A stretch of 64,000 nt of DNA from Proteobacteria bacterium SG_bin4 (GCA_002083395.1 LWDH01000035.1:43578-107577); one strand, 5' to 3'. Shown: positions 35,504 to 45,930, counted from the stretch's first letter. The notes: generated by a model from the letters alone, not told the origin. Program-made: numbers and translations.

Positions 35504-37573
35504 TCAAAGCGACTTAAGGAACTCAATCAAGTCCAATCGTTGTTCTTTATTCAGAGCTGGAAGAATGGAGCCGTCAGGTAGCGGCGTCCGTCCGGAGGCA
35601 TACTCATGACCCTCGTTATAATTCCCCCAAATATGGGTGCGGAATAAAAATCCTTGATATCCTGTTGTCTTAAAACCCACTTTTTCGGGATCGAATTCAC
35701 GCGAGCCGACCATGAATTCGTCTGGACGATATTCACCGTCATCAGGATCGCCGGGACGCTTTTTAGGCAATAGCAAATCATAGAGCGTTGGAACAGAACC
35801 GTTATGCAAATAGGGCGCTGTAGCCCAGATACCGTTCAAAGGCCGCGCCTTATAGGCCATTGCGGATGCAAAAGGAGATACGGTGCTGTCGGGGGCATAG
35901 TTGCCAGTCTTTAAAGATGATCGCACCTCATTATCAAAAAAGGTGTAGGCGAAATCGAACGATCGCTCGAGCCATCGCCGGATAAACCATGTGTCGTTGT
36001 CGGGGGTGGTGACGACATTGCGCGTTGCTGCGGTTAGCAGCGCCACAACGGGTGCTTGTTGCTGCAATAAAATATCTCCGGTGCTGACGCTCACATACTG
36101 ATTTCTTAAGATGCCGCTATAACCGGGAAATTCAATTGCATTTGTCGCCATTTTTGAATCTGTCCCAACCGAATGAACCGAGATCATTCGAGCGACAATC
36201 CGCCGATCCGGGTCAGTGCGATTGATAAGGCTATGGCAGGCGGCGCAGTACTCCGAATAAATTTCCGCGCCTCGAGCCATTCGTGTTTTGTCGATGCGCG
36301 GCAGGATATGCTCAGGCCATGACGGGGAAGTTAATTTGCGCAGATGATTTTCCACCCGGCGCAGATTCCGGATATCGATTGAGGACTGGAAGTCGATATG
36401 TTTAGAACCGAATCCTTGCCCGCCTAATACCGAAGATAAAGTGAAACCGTCCTTTTCCTGCCAATCCAATGTCGCGAAAACGCCAATGACCTGCCCGGCG
36501 TTGCGAGCCATAGGTCCTAATCCGCTATTATCAACCCGGCCATTCCATTGGATATAGTCATGCTGCGGAACATCCCAGAGAAAAGGGTAACTGACGGGTG
36601 CATCGGCCGGGTTATAGATTTTGTTGCGTAGCCGGATCAATTGTTTGTCGGTTAAAAAATTTTGAGTTTTTTCTATCACGTGATCGCGATCTTGGCTGCT
36701 CAAAACCGATTCGACATTGGACAGGACTGTTGCCAGTTCATCTTCGGACAGAATGTCAGCCAGCAACTCGCGTAGTTGCTGCGCGCTCATAATATGTTCC
36801 AACACACGATTATAAATCCGTCCGAATGCATCCAGCCGGGCGTAGCCATAGCGTGTCAGCGGGCGTTTGCTATCTCGCGGTGAGTTGATGATGGTGTACG
36901 TTTTAATGCGCTGGGTGTATTTCTTGAGATCGGACAAAATATCGCTAGCGTTATCGTAGCCGTCTCGTTTCAACACATTCGCGATAAAACGATCCCGTTT
37001 TTCAGGATTTTCCAGGGTAGCGTGCAGGGCGGCTGCCAGGTCCACCATGAAGGTTTCCATATCGGAATTTGCCGGTCCGCCATCGATGCGTATTCCAGTG
37101 CCTTGGTAATTGATTTGCGTGGTGTGACAAGCCGCGCAGGTGAATCCCATATAGGCTTTGCCTTGATATTCGTCACGTACCATACCGGCAGGGAGACCGT
37201 CCGGATTGCTGGCGGTTGGCCGCTGCGGAAGATAACCGTACCGATCCATATTTTCATTACTGCGGAACAAAGCCGTAGAGTCCGCTTGCTCAAGCGCTAG
37301 AAAAAAACTATACGGCAATAAATTGGAACCTTGCGTGACGGCATAGAACCACAGGCTATCGGCGGCAGACCAACCCTGATCAAGATAGGCAATTCGTGAG
37401 AAAGAGCCGCTAAATTTGTCTGTGCCGCTAGTAATCGCGCCGCGCTCTGCATCGGCGTCGCGTAATTCGTACGAACGCCAGGAAATCCCAACTACAAGCC
37501 ATGTCATCGCTAATAGGATGATTATCAGTAGTAATTTTTTCAATGGATAACTTCTTCGATGCTTGGGGTTCAT
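35504..37573 (-). CDS. Periplasmic di-haem cytochrome c peroxidase-like protein
   Basis: The 689-residue protein begins with a membrane helix/signal anchor (LKKLLLIIILLAMTWLVVGI). Two c-type haem motifs are seen: CAACH at 146-150 (FTCAACHTTQINYQG) and a second CAACH near residue 443 (YCAACHSL). It resembles the large di-haem cytochrome c peroxidase-annotated family whose C-terminus has NGIWATAPYLHNGSVPTL and the segment FRTHIWGNYNEGHEYASG. The HNGS segment typically shapes a haem distal site. It probably moves electrons in the periplasm, but peroxidase activity is not shown. Single-gene unit. Confidence 0.82.
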   Translation of the reverse strand: MNPKHRRSYPLKKLLLIIILLAMTWLVVGISWRSYELRDADAERGAITSGTDKFSGSFSRIAYLDQGWSAADSLWFYAVTQGSNLLPYSFFLALEQADSTALFRSNENMDRYGYLPQRPTASNPDGLPAGMVRDEYQGKAYMGFTCAACHTTQINYQGTGIRIDGGPANSDMETFMVDLAAALHATLENPEKRDRFIANVLKRDGYDNASDILSDLKKYTQRIKTYTIINSPRDSKRPLTRYGYARLDAFGRIYNRVLEHIMSAQQLRELLADILSEDELATVLSNVESVLSSQDRDHVIEKTQNFLTDKQLIRLRNKIYNPADAPVSYPFLWDVPQHDYIQWNGRVDNSGLGPMARNAGQVIGVFATLDWQEKDGFTLSSVLGGQGFGSKHIDFQSSIDIRNLRRVENHLRKLTSPSWPEHILPRIDKTRMARGAEIYSEYCAACHSLINRTDPDRRIVARMISVHSVGTDSKMATNAIEFPGYSGILRNQYVSVSTGDILLQQQAPVVALLTAATRNVVTTPDNDTWFIRRWLERSFDFAYTFFDNEVRSSLKTGNYAPDSTVSPFASAMAYKARPLNGIWATAPYLHNGSVPTLYDLLLPKKRPGDPDDGEYRPDEFMVGSREFDPEKVGFKTTGYQGFLFRTHIWGNYNEGHEYASGRTPLPDGSILPALNKEQRLDLIEFLKSL

Positions 37574-37801
37574 ATTTGATTTATGCCATTGTTCAGCAAG
37601 CGTTCAGGTTTTGTTTGCTTAAATCCGGTGCAATTTTATGGGTAACTTCTCCAAATATTGAGTGTTGTTCTTAAACAACGATAAAAGCCCCTATTAAAGC
37701 TGATATTAATACTATGAAATGATTGATTTCATATATGATGATCAGCTCGTTTTGTGTGAAGAAGATGTGAAGAACTTCATGGTTTTTTTACAAAGGATGT
37801 T

Positions 37802-39220
37802 ATGCAAACTTATCTACTTAAGTACCTGCTTCCAAGCTTAATCGTCATAATCGCATCAAATATCACTTTAGCGCAACCGATGGCTCCTCTTCCTTTAGGA
37901 GCGGATTCATTAAGACAGCCCGAGCCGTCATCACCCGCTGTGCGCGAAATGGCGCCAGCCATGGTGCCGTTCAAAAGTGAATTACCTAAGTCGGATGTGT
38001 CGTTGCCGGCGGGTGAAGCGCAAGAACCGGCTGTACTGTATACCATAGAGGAAATACAACGCATCGGGTTAGAAGCGAACGGTCTTGTCCAAGCCGCTCG
38101 TTCGCAAATTAATATGGCGAAAGCTGGTGTAGTAGCAGCTTCCGCATTCCTCAATCCCGAAGTTACGGTAACGGCCGGACCTGATAGCAATCGCTACTCC
38201 TTGGCTATTACCGGACCTACATCGATGCAGCGCTCTGTAACCGTTAATCAGCCGATTGAGAATCCTTTCATGCGTAGCGCTCGCATTAATGCATCGGAAG
38301 CCATTGTTGATGCCAGCCGCGCCAGCTTTGATCAAGTACGCGCCGATTTGGCAGCACAATTGCGTGTCCGCGCTTACGAATTGCTGTTGCGCCAAGAACA
38401 AGCCACCATTGAACAAGGTATTTATGATTTATTAGAAACTCTGCGTAACCGCATTGCTGCCAATGTTGAAAGAGGTGAAGTCGCACGATTTGAATTAATT
38501 CGTGCCGACACAGAATTGCAGAGTGCAGCTAACCGCGCTCAAGCAGCACGCCTGACGGTGCAGCGTGCAAGAGTTTTGCTATTGCAATTGTTGGCGGGCG
38601 CAATTCCAGGCAATTTTCAAATTAGAAATTCTTTGAAAGACCCTATTCAGTTGCCCTCGCTGGAAGAATTGCGCGAACAAGTACCTAAAATCAATCCCGA
38701 TGTCATGCGCCTGCAAGCAGAACAGGAACGAGCCAATCATCGAATCAGTCAAGAAAAAGCTTCTGTATTGCCACAAATCAGTGTGTTGTACACCAATTAT
38801 CAGGATGCGCAATTCACATCCAATATTGCCGGTGCGAGTGTTCGAATTCCGATCTGGTACCGTCGCCGCGGTGAAATCGATACTGCCATTCATGATTCTG
38901 CACGTATCCGGGAAACGCTCGAATTCCGCCGCTACGAAATCAGCCAATTATTTGAGGCAGCATGGCAAGCCTTGGAAATTGCGCAACGGCGAGTGGACAT
39001 ATTTGAAGGCGGTTTGATCAAAGAAGCAGAAAATGTCGTGCAAGTCGCCCAGACTGCTTATCGATTTGGTGAACGTGGTTTAATCGAGTTTCTCGATTCG
39101 CAACGCATTTTCCGCGGCATCATAAGCGATTCCATGCTGGCACGTTTTGAACTGCAATCGGCAGCCGCTGAAATTGATCGTCTGCGCGCACATTATCCCA
39201 AGGAGTTAATTCCAGAATGA
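37802..39220 (+). CDS. Outer-membrane efflux protein (TolC/CzcC type)
   Basis: The 472-residue protein has a signal peptide (LLPSLIVIIASNITLA), a proline-rich N-terminal region and then the paired helical/coiled-coil repeats of the outer membrane efflux family (INMAKAGVVAASAFLNPEVTV, VERGEVARFELIRADTELQSAANRAQ, AQTAYRFGERGLIEFLDSQR). It forms the outer-membrane channel of the tripartite pump encoded by this and the next two genes. Its stop overlaps the start of the adaptor by four bases. The 228 bases before it probably hold the operon promoter. Confidence 0.9.
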   Translation: MQTYLLKYLLPSLIVIIASNITLAQPMAPLPLGADSLRQPEPSSPAVREMAPAMVPFKSELPKSDVSLPAGEAQEPAVLYTIEEIQRIGLEANGLVQAARSQINMAKAGVVAASAFLNPEVTVTAGPDSNRYSLAITGPTSMQRSVTVNQPIENPFMRSARINASEAIVDASRASFDQVRADLAAQLRVRAYELLLRQEQATIEQGIYDLLETLRNRIAANVERGEVARFELIRADTELQSAANRAQAARLTVQRARVLLLQLLAGAIPGNFQIRNSLKDPIQLPSLEELREQVPKINPDVMRLQAEQERANHRISQEKASVLPQISVLYTNYQDAQFTSNIAGASVRIPIWYRRRGEIDTAIHDSARIRETLEFRRYEISQLFEAAWQALEIAQRRVDIFEGGLIKEAENVVQVAQTAYRFGERGLIEFLDSQRIFRGIISDSMLARFELQSAAAEIDRLRAHYPKELIPE

Positions 39221-40371
39221 ATGCCAAGTTACTATTAATCGGCCTTACGGCTGTTACTGTTTTATTGTCAACGGGTTGTGGAAGTAACGATTCGAACGAC
39301 GAGAAAAGTACGCAATCATCTGAAGAACGGGATTTTAACCATATTGTCGCGCGGCCTGAGGTACTACCTCGGCTGGAATTGGGGCATCCATTTTTGGTTG
39401 ATTTGGCCGACAAAATTCAAGTGCCAAGCCGGGTGACGGTCGATGAAGAAAGAACCGCGCATATCGGATCCTATATTACCGGACGAGTCACCGATATGTT
39501 TGTCATTCTGGGCGACTACGTCAAGCCGGGGCAACCGCTGGCACGGGTTACCAGCCCTGATCTGACAAATTCACAATTAGCGTATTTGCGTGCCTTATCA
39601 CGGGAAGTTGTGACCTCCAAAGCCTATGAACGTGCAAGGCATTTGCTTGCTGCTGATGCGATTCCGGTGGCCGAAGTCGAGCGCCGGCAATCGGAATTAG
39701 AAATCGCGCAAGCAGAATTGGCTGCAGCAACCGACCAATTGCGATTGTTCGGTTTGGGAGATGCAGAATTAAAAACGCTGAATAAAAAAAGAAAAGTTTT
39801 ACCGTGGCTGGATATTAAGGCAACCCGGGAAGGTTATGTGATTGCTCGTAATGTATTGGTCGGTCAGGTGGTACAACCGTCCGATCCGTTGTTTCAAATA
39901 GCCGACTTATCGCATGTCTGGGTGGTCGGAGATGTTCCCGAACAAATCGCGCGCGATGTCGAATTGGATCAACATGTCGAAATCCAGGTGCCCGCATTAA
40001 ATCAGCAACTGGACGGCATCATCATCTTTGTTTCCGATACGGTTAACCGGCTAACACGTACGGTCATGACGCGCGTGATGGTGGAAAATCCGGAACGTAA
40101 ACTGAAACCGGATATGATGGCCAACATGCACATTACCGATTCGGACCATAAAGTGCTCGTGGTGCCCGAATCTGCAGTCGTGCGTGAATTAAATCAGGAT
40201 TATGTGTTTGTCGCATTGACGGATAACGAATTTCAACGCGTGCCGGTTGAATTGGCCAAAGAAGTGGCGAATCTACGGCCAATAGTGAATGGATTGACCA
40301 TCGAACAACGCATTGTCACTTCCGGTGCTTTTCATTTGGATAGCGAGCGCAAGCTTGCCGAATTGGAGTAA
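39217..40371 (+). CDS. Periplasmic adaptor of heavy-metal RND efflux (CzcB type)
   Basis: The 384-residue protein starts with a lipoprotein signal (VTVLLSTGCGSND, Cys near residue 22), so it should be lipid-anchored on the periplasmic side. The adaptor layout follows: barrel-sandwich/lipoyl segment (HIGSYITGRVTDMFVILGDYVKPGQPLARVTSPDL), a coiled-coil hairpin (SELEIAQAELAAATDQL), and beta-barrel and membrane-proximal parts (LSHVWVVGDVPEQIARDVELD). It links the RND pump to the outer membrane channel. No metal-binding His/Cys cluster is evident at the N-terminus, so substrate is not clear from this subunit. Confidence 0.9.
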   Translation: MNAKLLLIGLTAVTVLLSTGCGSNDSNDEKSTQSSEERDFNHIVARPEVLPRLELGHPFLVDLADKIQVPSRVTVDEERTAHIGSYITGRVTDMFVILGDYVKPGQPLARVTSPDLTNSQLAYLRALSREVVTSKAYERARHLLAADAIPVAEVERRQSELEIAQAELAAATDQLRLFGLGDAELKTLNKKRKVLPWLDIKATREGYVIARNVLVGQVVQPSDPLFQIADLSHVWVVGDVPEQIARDVELDQHVEIQVPALNQQLDGIIIFVSDTVNRLTRTVMTRVMVENPERKLKPDMMANMHITDSDHKVLVVPESAVVRELNQDYVFVALTDNEFQRVPVELAKEVANLRPIVNGLTIEQRIVTSGAFHLDSERKLAELE

Positions 40372-40377
40372 CTCGGG

Positions 40378-43300
40378 ATGAAAGCTATCGTTAGTGCCAT
40401 GCTAAGACAGCGCTTGATCGTGCTGATTATGGGTTTAATCCTATGCGCTGCCGGTGTCGGCGCAATCAAAGTTCTCTCAGTCGATGCATTTCCCGATGTC
40501 ACCAACATTCAGGTACAAGTGGCTACAGTCGCCATTGGCCGCAGCCCCGAAGAAATGGAAAGATTGGTGACGGTACCGGTCGAGATCGCGATGACCGGCT
40601 TGCCGGGTCTGGTTGAAATGCGTTCCATGAATAAGAGTGGATTGTCACTGATCACATTGGTTTTTACCGACCAAACCGACGTATTCTTTGCACGGCAATT
40701 GGTGATGGAACGCATCATCGACGTGACACCGCGGTTGATACCCGGCATTACCCCGGTTCTCGGTCCGGTTTCAACCGGCCTGGGTGAAGTGTATCAATAT
40801 ACGATTGATCACCCGGATGACGGAAAACGCCAGCTCACCGTCGAGGAACTGATGGAGCGGCGCACCGTGCAGGATTGGGTGGTGCGTCCGATGCTGCGCT
40901 CGATTCGCGGTGTCGCGGAAGTCAATTCAATGGGTGGACATGTCAAAGAATATCAAGTCTACGTTGATCCAAACAAATTGCGGCATTACGATTTAACCTT
41001 GACCGATGTGGATCGCGCCTTAGCCAACAATAACGCCAATGCCAGCGGCAACATTTTGGCATTACAGTACGAACAATATCTGATCCGTGGTGTCGGCTTG
41101 ATCGCTACATTGGATGATATCCGCAATATTATTCTGCGCGAAATGGACGGCGTGCCGGTTTACGTGCGCGATGTCGCACATGTTACCTTCGGCGGCGAAG
41201 TGCGTCAGGGGGCGAGCATTAAAAACGGTGACACCGAAGCGGTGGCCGGTATCGTGATGATGTTGCGCGGCGGCAATGCGAAGGAAATTGTCGGGCGCAT
41301 TAAGGAAAAAGTAAATGAAGTGAATGAAAAAGGGATGTTGCCGAATGGCTTGCAAATCGTCCCTTTTTATGACCGTACCGATCTGGTCGATAGTGCATTG
41401 GGGACGGTGCAAAGCACACTGACAGAATCCCTGATTCTGGTAATCGTGGTGTTGTCGATTTTTCTGGGTACTGTGCGTACCAGCATCGTCGTGTGTTTTA
41501 CGCTCATTATTACACCGCTGGTTACTTTCCTGGTGATGAATTATTACGGCCTGCCGGCTAATCTGATGTCGTTGGGTGGCTTGACGATTGCTTTGGGCAT
41601 GATGGTCGATCCGACTGTGGTGGTAGTCGAGAACATATACCAGCGCTTAGGCGAGGCGAAAGACAGCGGAAAATCGAAATTCGATGTTATCGTCGATGCG
41701 ACCGCCGAGGTCGGTACGCCGGTTATCTTCGGTTTGATCGTAACGGTGCTGGTTTTCTTGCCGCTGATGACGCTGGAAGGCATGGAAGGCAAAACTTTCA
41801 GTCCACTGGCCGTCACGATTTCGATTTCACTGTTTATTGCACTGATCGTATCGCTATTGTTATCGCCAGTGCTGAGTGACTATTTAATCAAAGGCGGCAG
41901 TGAACAAGACACCAAAATCGTTGCGACGATGAAAAACGCTTATTTGTGGTTTTTCGATCTGGCGTATAACAATCAGAAAAAAACCATGATCATTGCCATC
42001 AGCTCGTTAGCGGTTGCGATCGCATTGTTTCCGTTGCTCGGTAAATCATTCATTCCGATCATGAAAGAAGGCGCGATTACGCCGGTGATTATACGTGCGC
42101 CATCGATTTCTCTGGACGAAGCGATCAAAATCGAAACCGAGGCGATGAAATTGATTGCTGCGGTCCCCGGTGTTAAATCGGTGGTTTCCAAATTAGGCCG
42201 GGGCGATACCCCTGCCGATCCGGCATCGCAAAACGAATCCGATCCGATCGCCGATTTGGATTTGGAGGGGTCGGGCCGTACTCAAGCCGAGATCGAGGAA
42301 GATATTCGTAAAGCATTATCGGTACTGCCGGGTGCCAATATTGTGCTTTCGCAACCGATTGCGCAGCGTGTCGATGAAATGTTGACCGGTGTGCGTTCAC
42401 AAGTCGCGATCAAGATTTTTGGAGACGACCTGGAACAACTGCGCAAACTTTCCGAGCAAGTCGCGCGTATTGTTAAATCGACGCCGGGGGCGCGGGATAT
42501 CCGTATCGAACGCTTGTCCGGCCAGCAGGAATTGACAGTTAATATTGATCGCCGTGCAATTGCCCGTCACGGTCTGAATGTGTCTGATGTCAATGAGATG
42601 ATCGCTACGGCGGTGGGCGGTAAGTTTGTATCGCAAGTTTTTGAAGGCGAGCGGCGTTTTACTTTGTTGTTACGTTTTCCTGAAGAATTCCGGCACGATG
42701 TGGAAGCTATCAAAGAGCTATTGCTAAGACCTGCGATCCGAACGCCAAATGGCGCAGGATCTGGAAGTATGCTGATACCGCTGAGCGCGGTAGCAGATAT
42801 ACAAGTTGTCGATGGTCCGGCGATCATTTCGCGTGAATTTGCAAGGCGCAGGGTGGTTATTGGTGTGAATGTGCATGGCCGCGATTTGGGCGGGTTTGTT
42901 GCCGAACTGCAAGAACGTACTGCAAAGGAAATTAGATTACCATCCGGCTATTATTTTGTTTGGGGTGGTCAGTTTGAAAACATGGAACGCGCGATGGCGA
43001 AACTGAGCATTATCGTACCGATTACGCTCGCCGCGATTTTCTTCATGCTGTTCACCTTATTCAATTCAGTCAAAATGGCGGTGCTGATTTATCTGGTATT
43101 GCCGTTCGCATCGGTCGGTGGTGTCGTGGGGCTTTTCCTTACCGGGCAATACTTGTCGGTACCTGCATCGGTCGGCTTTATCGCGGTATGGGGAACTTCC
43201 ATCTTGAATGGTGTTGTATTGATTTCGTTTCTGCGCGAATTGCGTCAGAAAGGATTAAACGTAAGAGATGCGGCCCGGCAAGCCTGTTCTCAGCGTTTCC

Positions 43301-43566
43301 GTCCGGTCATGATGACCGCTGCGACTACCGTGCTGGGACTGGCGCCTTTCCTTGCCGCAACGGGATTGGGTTCCGAAATTCAAAAACCGCTCGCTGTGGT
43401 GGTTATTTTCGGATTGACGACAGCGACGATGATGACGATGGTGGTGATGCCGATGATTTATCGCTGGTTTGACGATATACCGGATAAAAAGCTACCTGAA
43501 CCCGATAACCAGCCTGAGCTTTTACCTTTGGCTGATGAAGGACAAAATTCTGTCAAGAACTCCTGA
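40378..43566 (+). CDS. Heavy-metal RND efflux pump (CzcA/CusA family)
   Basis: The 1062-residue pump has the 12-helix RND design: N-terminal helix with FPDVTNIQVQVAT after it, the first porter region, helices 2-6 around residues 340-510, a second porter region, and helices 8-12 near the C-terminus. The proton-relay helix 4 reads GGLTIALGMMVDPTVVVVENIYQRL. Zinc/cobalt/cadmium pumps have DFG-x3-DGA here and copper/silver pumps AVG-x3-DAA; this ALG-x3-DPT version fits neither cleanly. Metal substrate therefore remains open. It starts 6 bases after the adaptor and ends the operon before a clear terminator. Confidence 0.92.
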   Translation: MKAIVSAMLRQRLIVLIMGLILCAAGVGAIKVLSVDAFPDVTNIQVQVATVAIGRSPEEMERLVTVPVEIAMTGLPGLVEMRSMNKSGLSLITLVFTDQTDVFFARQLVMERIIDVTPRLIPGITPVLGPVSTGLGEVYQYTIDHPDDGKRQLTVEELMERRTVQDWVVRPMLRSIRGVAEVNSMGGHVKEYQVYVDPNKLRHYDLTLTDVDRALANNNANASGNILALQYEQYLIRGVGLIATLDDIRNIILREMDGVPVYVRDVAHVTFGGEVRQGASIKNGDTEAVAGIVMMLRGGNAKEIVGRIKEKVNEVNEKGMLPNGLQIVPFYDRTDLVDSALGTVQSTLTESLILVIVVLSIFLGTVRTSIVVCFTLIITPLVTFLVMNYYGLPANLMSLGGLTIALGMMVDPTVVVVENIYQRLGEAKDSGKSKFDVIVDATAEVGTPVIFGLIVTVLVFLPLMTLEGMEGKTFSPLAVTISISLFIALIVSLLLSPVLSDYLIKGGSEQDTKIVATMKNAYLWFFDLAYNNQKKTMIIAISSLAVAIALFPLLGKSFIPIMKEGAITPVIIRAPSISLDEAIKIETEAMKLIAAVPGVKSVVSKLGRGDTPADPASQNESDPIADLDLEGSGRTQAEIEEDIRKALSVLPGANIVLSQPIAQRVDEMLTGVRSQVAIKIFGDDLEQLRKLSEQVARIVKSTPGARDIRIERLSGQQELTVNIDRRAIARHGLNVSDVNEMIATAVGGKFVSQVFEGERRFTLLLRFPEEFRHDVEAIKELLLRPAIRTPNGAGSGSMLIPLSAVADIQVVDGPAIISREFARRRVVIGVNVHGRDLGGFVAELQERTAKEIRLPSGYYFVWGGQFENMERAMAKLSIIVPITLAAIFFMLFTLFNSVKMAVLIYLVLPFASVGGVVGLFLTGQYLSVPASVGFIAVWGTSILNGVVLISFLRELRQKGLNVRDAARQACSQRFRPVMMTAATTVLGLAPFLAATGLGSEIQKPLAVVVIFGLTTATMMTMVVMPMIYRWFDDIPDKKLPEPDNQPELLPLADEGQNSVKNS

Positions 43567-43588
43567 TCTTTTTATTGGTAGCCTTGTT

Positions 43589-43627
43589 GCAGCACTGTAA
43601 TTTCATCTATTGCAGTGCTGCTTTTTT
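43589..43627 (+). terminator. Intrinsic terminator after the RND operon
   Basis: GCAGCACTG (43589-43597) pairs perfectly over 9 bp with CAGTGCTGC (43613-43621) and is followed at once by six T. It lies 23 bases after the pump gene stop and overlaps the 3' end of the convergent antiporter gene. Confidence 0.9.
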
Positions 43628-44888
43628 ATAGCACCCGGAAAGCAATGATGGTTACGATTGTTGGTGGCAGTGCGGCGATCAATAAACCAAGCGGATGAAT
43701 CGTTTGTTCTTCGAATTTGCTGCGTAAAATGGCAAATCCGGCAGGGTTTGGTGCATTGGCGATTACCGTCAAACCGCCGCCGGTTACTGCGCCGGCGACC
43801 AGTGCCACTTTGAATTCATCGGTCAGTCCTTCCACCAATGAACCCAAATACGTTAATGCCGCATTATCGGTAATCGCTGTTAAGGCCGCTGCGCCGAAGA
43901 ATACTGCGGTATCGTCCATATCCATCAGCAATGGTTGCAGCCACCACTGTTGTTGCCCGCCAAGCACCACCAAACCGGCAAGAAAGAATGCCACCAATAG
44001 CGCCTCTCGCAAAATTAGAGGATTCTGATATTGTTGATACGCTGTGGTAAATCCCAGGAAGAACAAAAAAATGCCCATGAATGCCGCTGGGTGATGCGCA
44101 AAAACAACTACCAAGGTAAGAAAAATTAAATGTATCAGGACAATAGAGGCGGGCATTTTAGTTTCATTGCTATCGGTAGTTTTCTGACTCATATGCCCTA
44201 GTTGATGCCGGAACAATAGCATTGCCGAGGCGGCGTTGATAAAAACAGCCACAGCGGCTTTCCAGCCGAACGTCGAAACCATGAACCACAGATCCCAATT
44301 CCATTTGCTGGCTACCATTAATACCGGCGGTGCGGCAAACGGTGTCAATGTGCCGCCGATGGAAATATTCACAAACAGAACGCCTACTGTTACATATTTC
44401 AGTTTGGTGGAGACTTCTCTATTAAACAACATGTCGCGCAGCATTAATGCCGCCAGTGTCATGGCCGCCGGTTCGGTAATGAAGGAGCCGAGCAATGGAA
44501 CGAAAGCCAGCACTAGAAAATACAGCGCCATGCCGCGATTGATTGGTACGTAATTGGCAATCCACTTTACGGAGGCAGCAGTAAAATCCAGAATAGGGCG
44601 TGTACCGGCTATGACCATAATGACAAAAACGAACATCGGCTCGGTAAAGTCACGCGAATCAAGATATCCCATTGCTTCTGACTTGCCGCTCAGGACCAGC
44701 ATAGTCAATATCAATACCATTGCCCAGAAACCGAAAACCACTTCCACCTCGCCCAGCAAATGCCAGATACCGGCGTGTTTTGGCTGGATATGAGCCAAAT
44801 GTTCGAAGTACTTGGTCGAAAAAGTATGTATGACCGCTATTGTAAAAAGCGAAGCGGCGATAACTTGTATGGTTGTAGGATTCATCAT
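43626..44888 (-). CDS. Putative Na+/H+ antiporter family protein (PF07399-like)
   Basis: A 420-residue membrane protein with about 11-12 helices. It shows the putative Na+/H+ antiporter (Na_H_antiport_2) pattern: LLGEVEVVFGFWAMVLI, FVIMVIAGTRPILDF, PLLGSFITEPAAMTLAALML, GGTLTPFAAPPVLMVASKWNWD, and near the end TDNAALTYLGSL with AGAVTGGGLTVIANAPNPAG. The two matching TEPA/NAPNPAG halves suggest an inverted repeat as in ion-transporter superfamily members. Ion specificity is not demonstrated. Monocistronic; it converges with the RND operon. Confidence 0.82.
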   Translation of the reverse strand: MMNPTTIQVIAASLFTIAVIHTFSTKYFEHLAHIQPKHAGIWHLLGEVEVVFGFWAMVLILTMLVLSGKSEAMGYLDSRDFTEPMFVFVIMVIAGTRPILDFTAASVKWIANYVPINRGMALYFLVLAFVPLLGSFITEPAAMTLAALMLRDMLFNREVSTKLKYVTVGVLFVNISIGGTLTPFAAPPVLMVASKWNWDLWFMVSTFGWKAAVAVFINAASAMLLFRHQLGHMSQKTTDSNETKMPASIVLIHLIFLTLVVVFAHHPAAFMGIFLFFLGFTTAYQQYQNPLILREALLVAFFLAGLVVLGGQQQWWLQPLLMDMDDTAVFFGAAALTAITDNAALTYLGSLVEGLTDEFKVALVAGAVTGGGLTVIANAPNPAGFAILRSKFEEQTIHPLGLLIAALPPTIVTIIAFRVL

Positions 44889-44958
44889 GACAATTTGAGT
44901 ATGGTGAAGTGGTTCACGATATTAAGAAATGACCATAATAATAGCATCAGCTATTGGA

Positions 44959-45744
44959 TTAATGATTTAATTCGGACAGGAAAGACCGGATGCGTTGAGC
45001 GTTCACCCCAAGATCGCCCTTTCCGACTCTGGAAACCGATCGCATATCAACGCGTGTTCGATTGCCTTCGGTTTGAATCCGAATCACCACATCATCTTTA
45101 AATCCCATCAAGAGGGTAGTGTCGGTTGCTTCGATCCGGCCATTGGCGGCGGATACCAAAGCGATTTCCCAGCCGCGTTGTTTTACCAGCGTAACCGCTT
45201 GCTCGAACACTTGCTCGAAGGGCCGGTCAATGAATAGCGTGCTCAGATCGGCGTAATGTTCTTGTTGCAGATTGATCAAGTTCTCCGGATCAGAACGGTC
45301 CAGCGGATTGTCGCTGGTTGATCGAAGCGCTGGAATGGCAATAAATTCAGGGGGATTTTGCAAGTCGGTGGAAATATCATGGATCATCGGCTTTCCAATA
45401 CCCGTCACAGCGGTTGCAAGCAGCGGAACGACGATCAGTAACGCAAGCGTCGAGCCGCCAAGCGTTGCGGCAAGCTCTGGTTCCTTAGCTTGCTTGGCGC
45501 GCCAGGTTCCGACTGCTCCGAAAAAAATCGCGAACAATCCGCTGGCGGCGCTCAGAAGAAGTCCTAACAAAGCCGCGCGGTAATCGATCAGACCCAGACG
45601 GTGGCAAATGATCGCGAGCAAAGCAAGGATGGCGGCAAGTACCGCCGTTTTCATGCTTCGGGCGGTCAAATCGGACCGTTGTTTGATGATAGCTGGGGCC
45701 GGTTGCGCGGGAATACTTTTTCTTTTGTTTTTGGTCGGTTTCAT
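44959..45744 (-). CDS. DUF1499 domain membrane protein
   Basis: The 261-residue protein has three or so helices in its first ~130 residues (AILALLAIICHRLGLI, ALLGLLLSAASGLFAIFFGAVG, ALLIVVPLLATAVTG). The soluble C-terminal domain matches DUF1499: PALRSTSDNPLDRSDPENLINLQQ, AVTLVKQRGWEIALVSAANGRIEATDTTLLMGFKDDVVIRI, ending DLGVNAQRIRSFLSEL. The function of this domain is unknown. The N-terminus is very basic (MKPTKNKRKS). It is divergent from the diguanylate cyclase gene, about 190 bases away. Confidence 0.85.
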   Translation of the reverse strand: MKPTKNKRKSIPAQPAPAIIKQRSDLTARSMKTAVLAAILALLAIICHRLGLIDYRAALLGLLLSAASGLFAIFFGAVGTWRAKQAKEPELAATLGGSTLALLIVVPLLATAVTGIGKPMIHDISTDLQNPPEFIAIPALRSTSDNPLDRSDPENLINLQQEHYADLSTLFIDRPFEQVFEQAVTLVKQRGWEIALVSAANGRIEATDTTLLMGFKDDVVIRIQTEGNRTRVDMRSVSRVGKGDLGVNAQRIRSFLSELNH

Positions 45745-45930
45745 GATTGATGAAAATAAAAGAATTGTGGTTGCAATTTTTACTGGCCTTGGTGAAGATG
45801 TGCAATTGTATTAGGATTTTTTTCCTATGGCTTCTTGAATGATCGATCTCCGGTATTGTCTACGGGATTATTTGATTAACCTGCTGATTTAGCGATTAGA
45901 CTGTTTTTTATTGTTCCGGCGCTACCTTTC

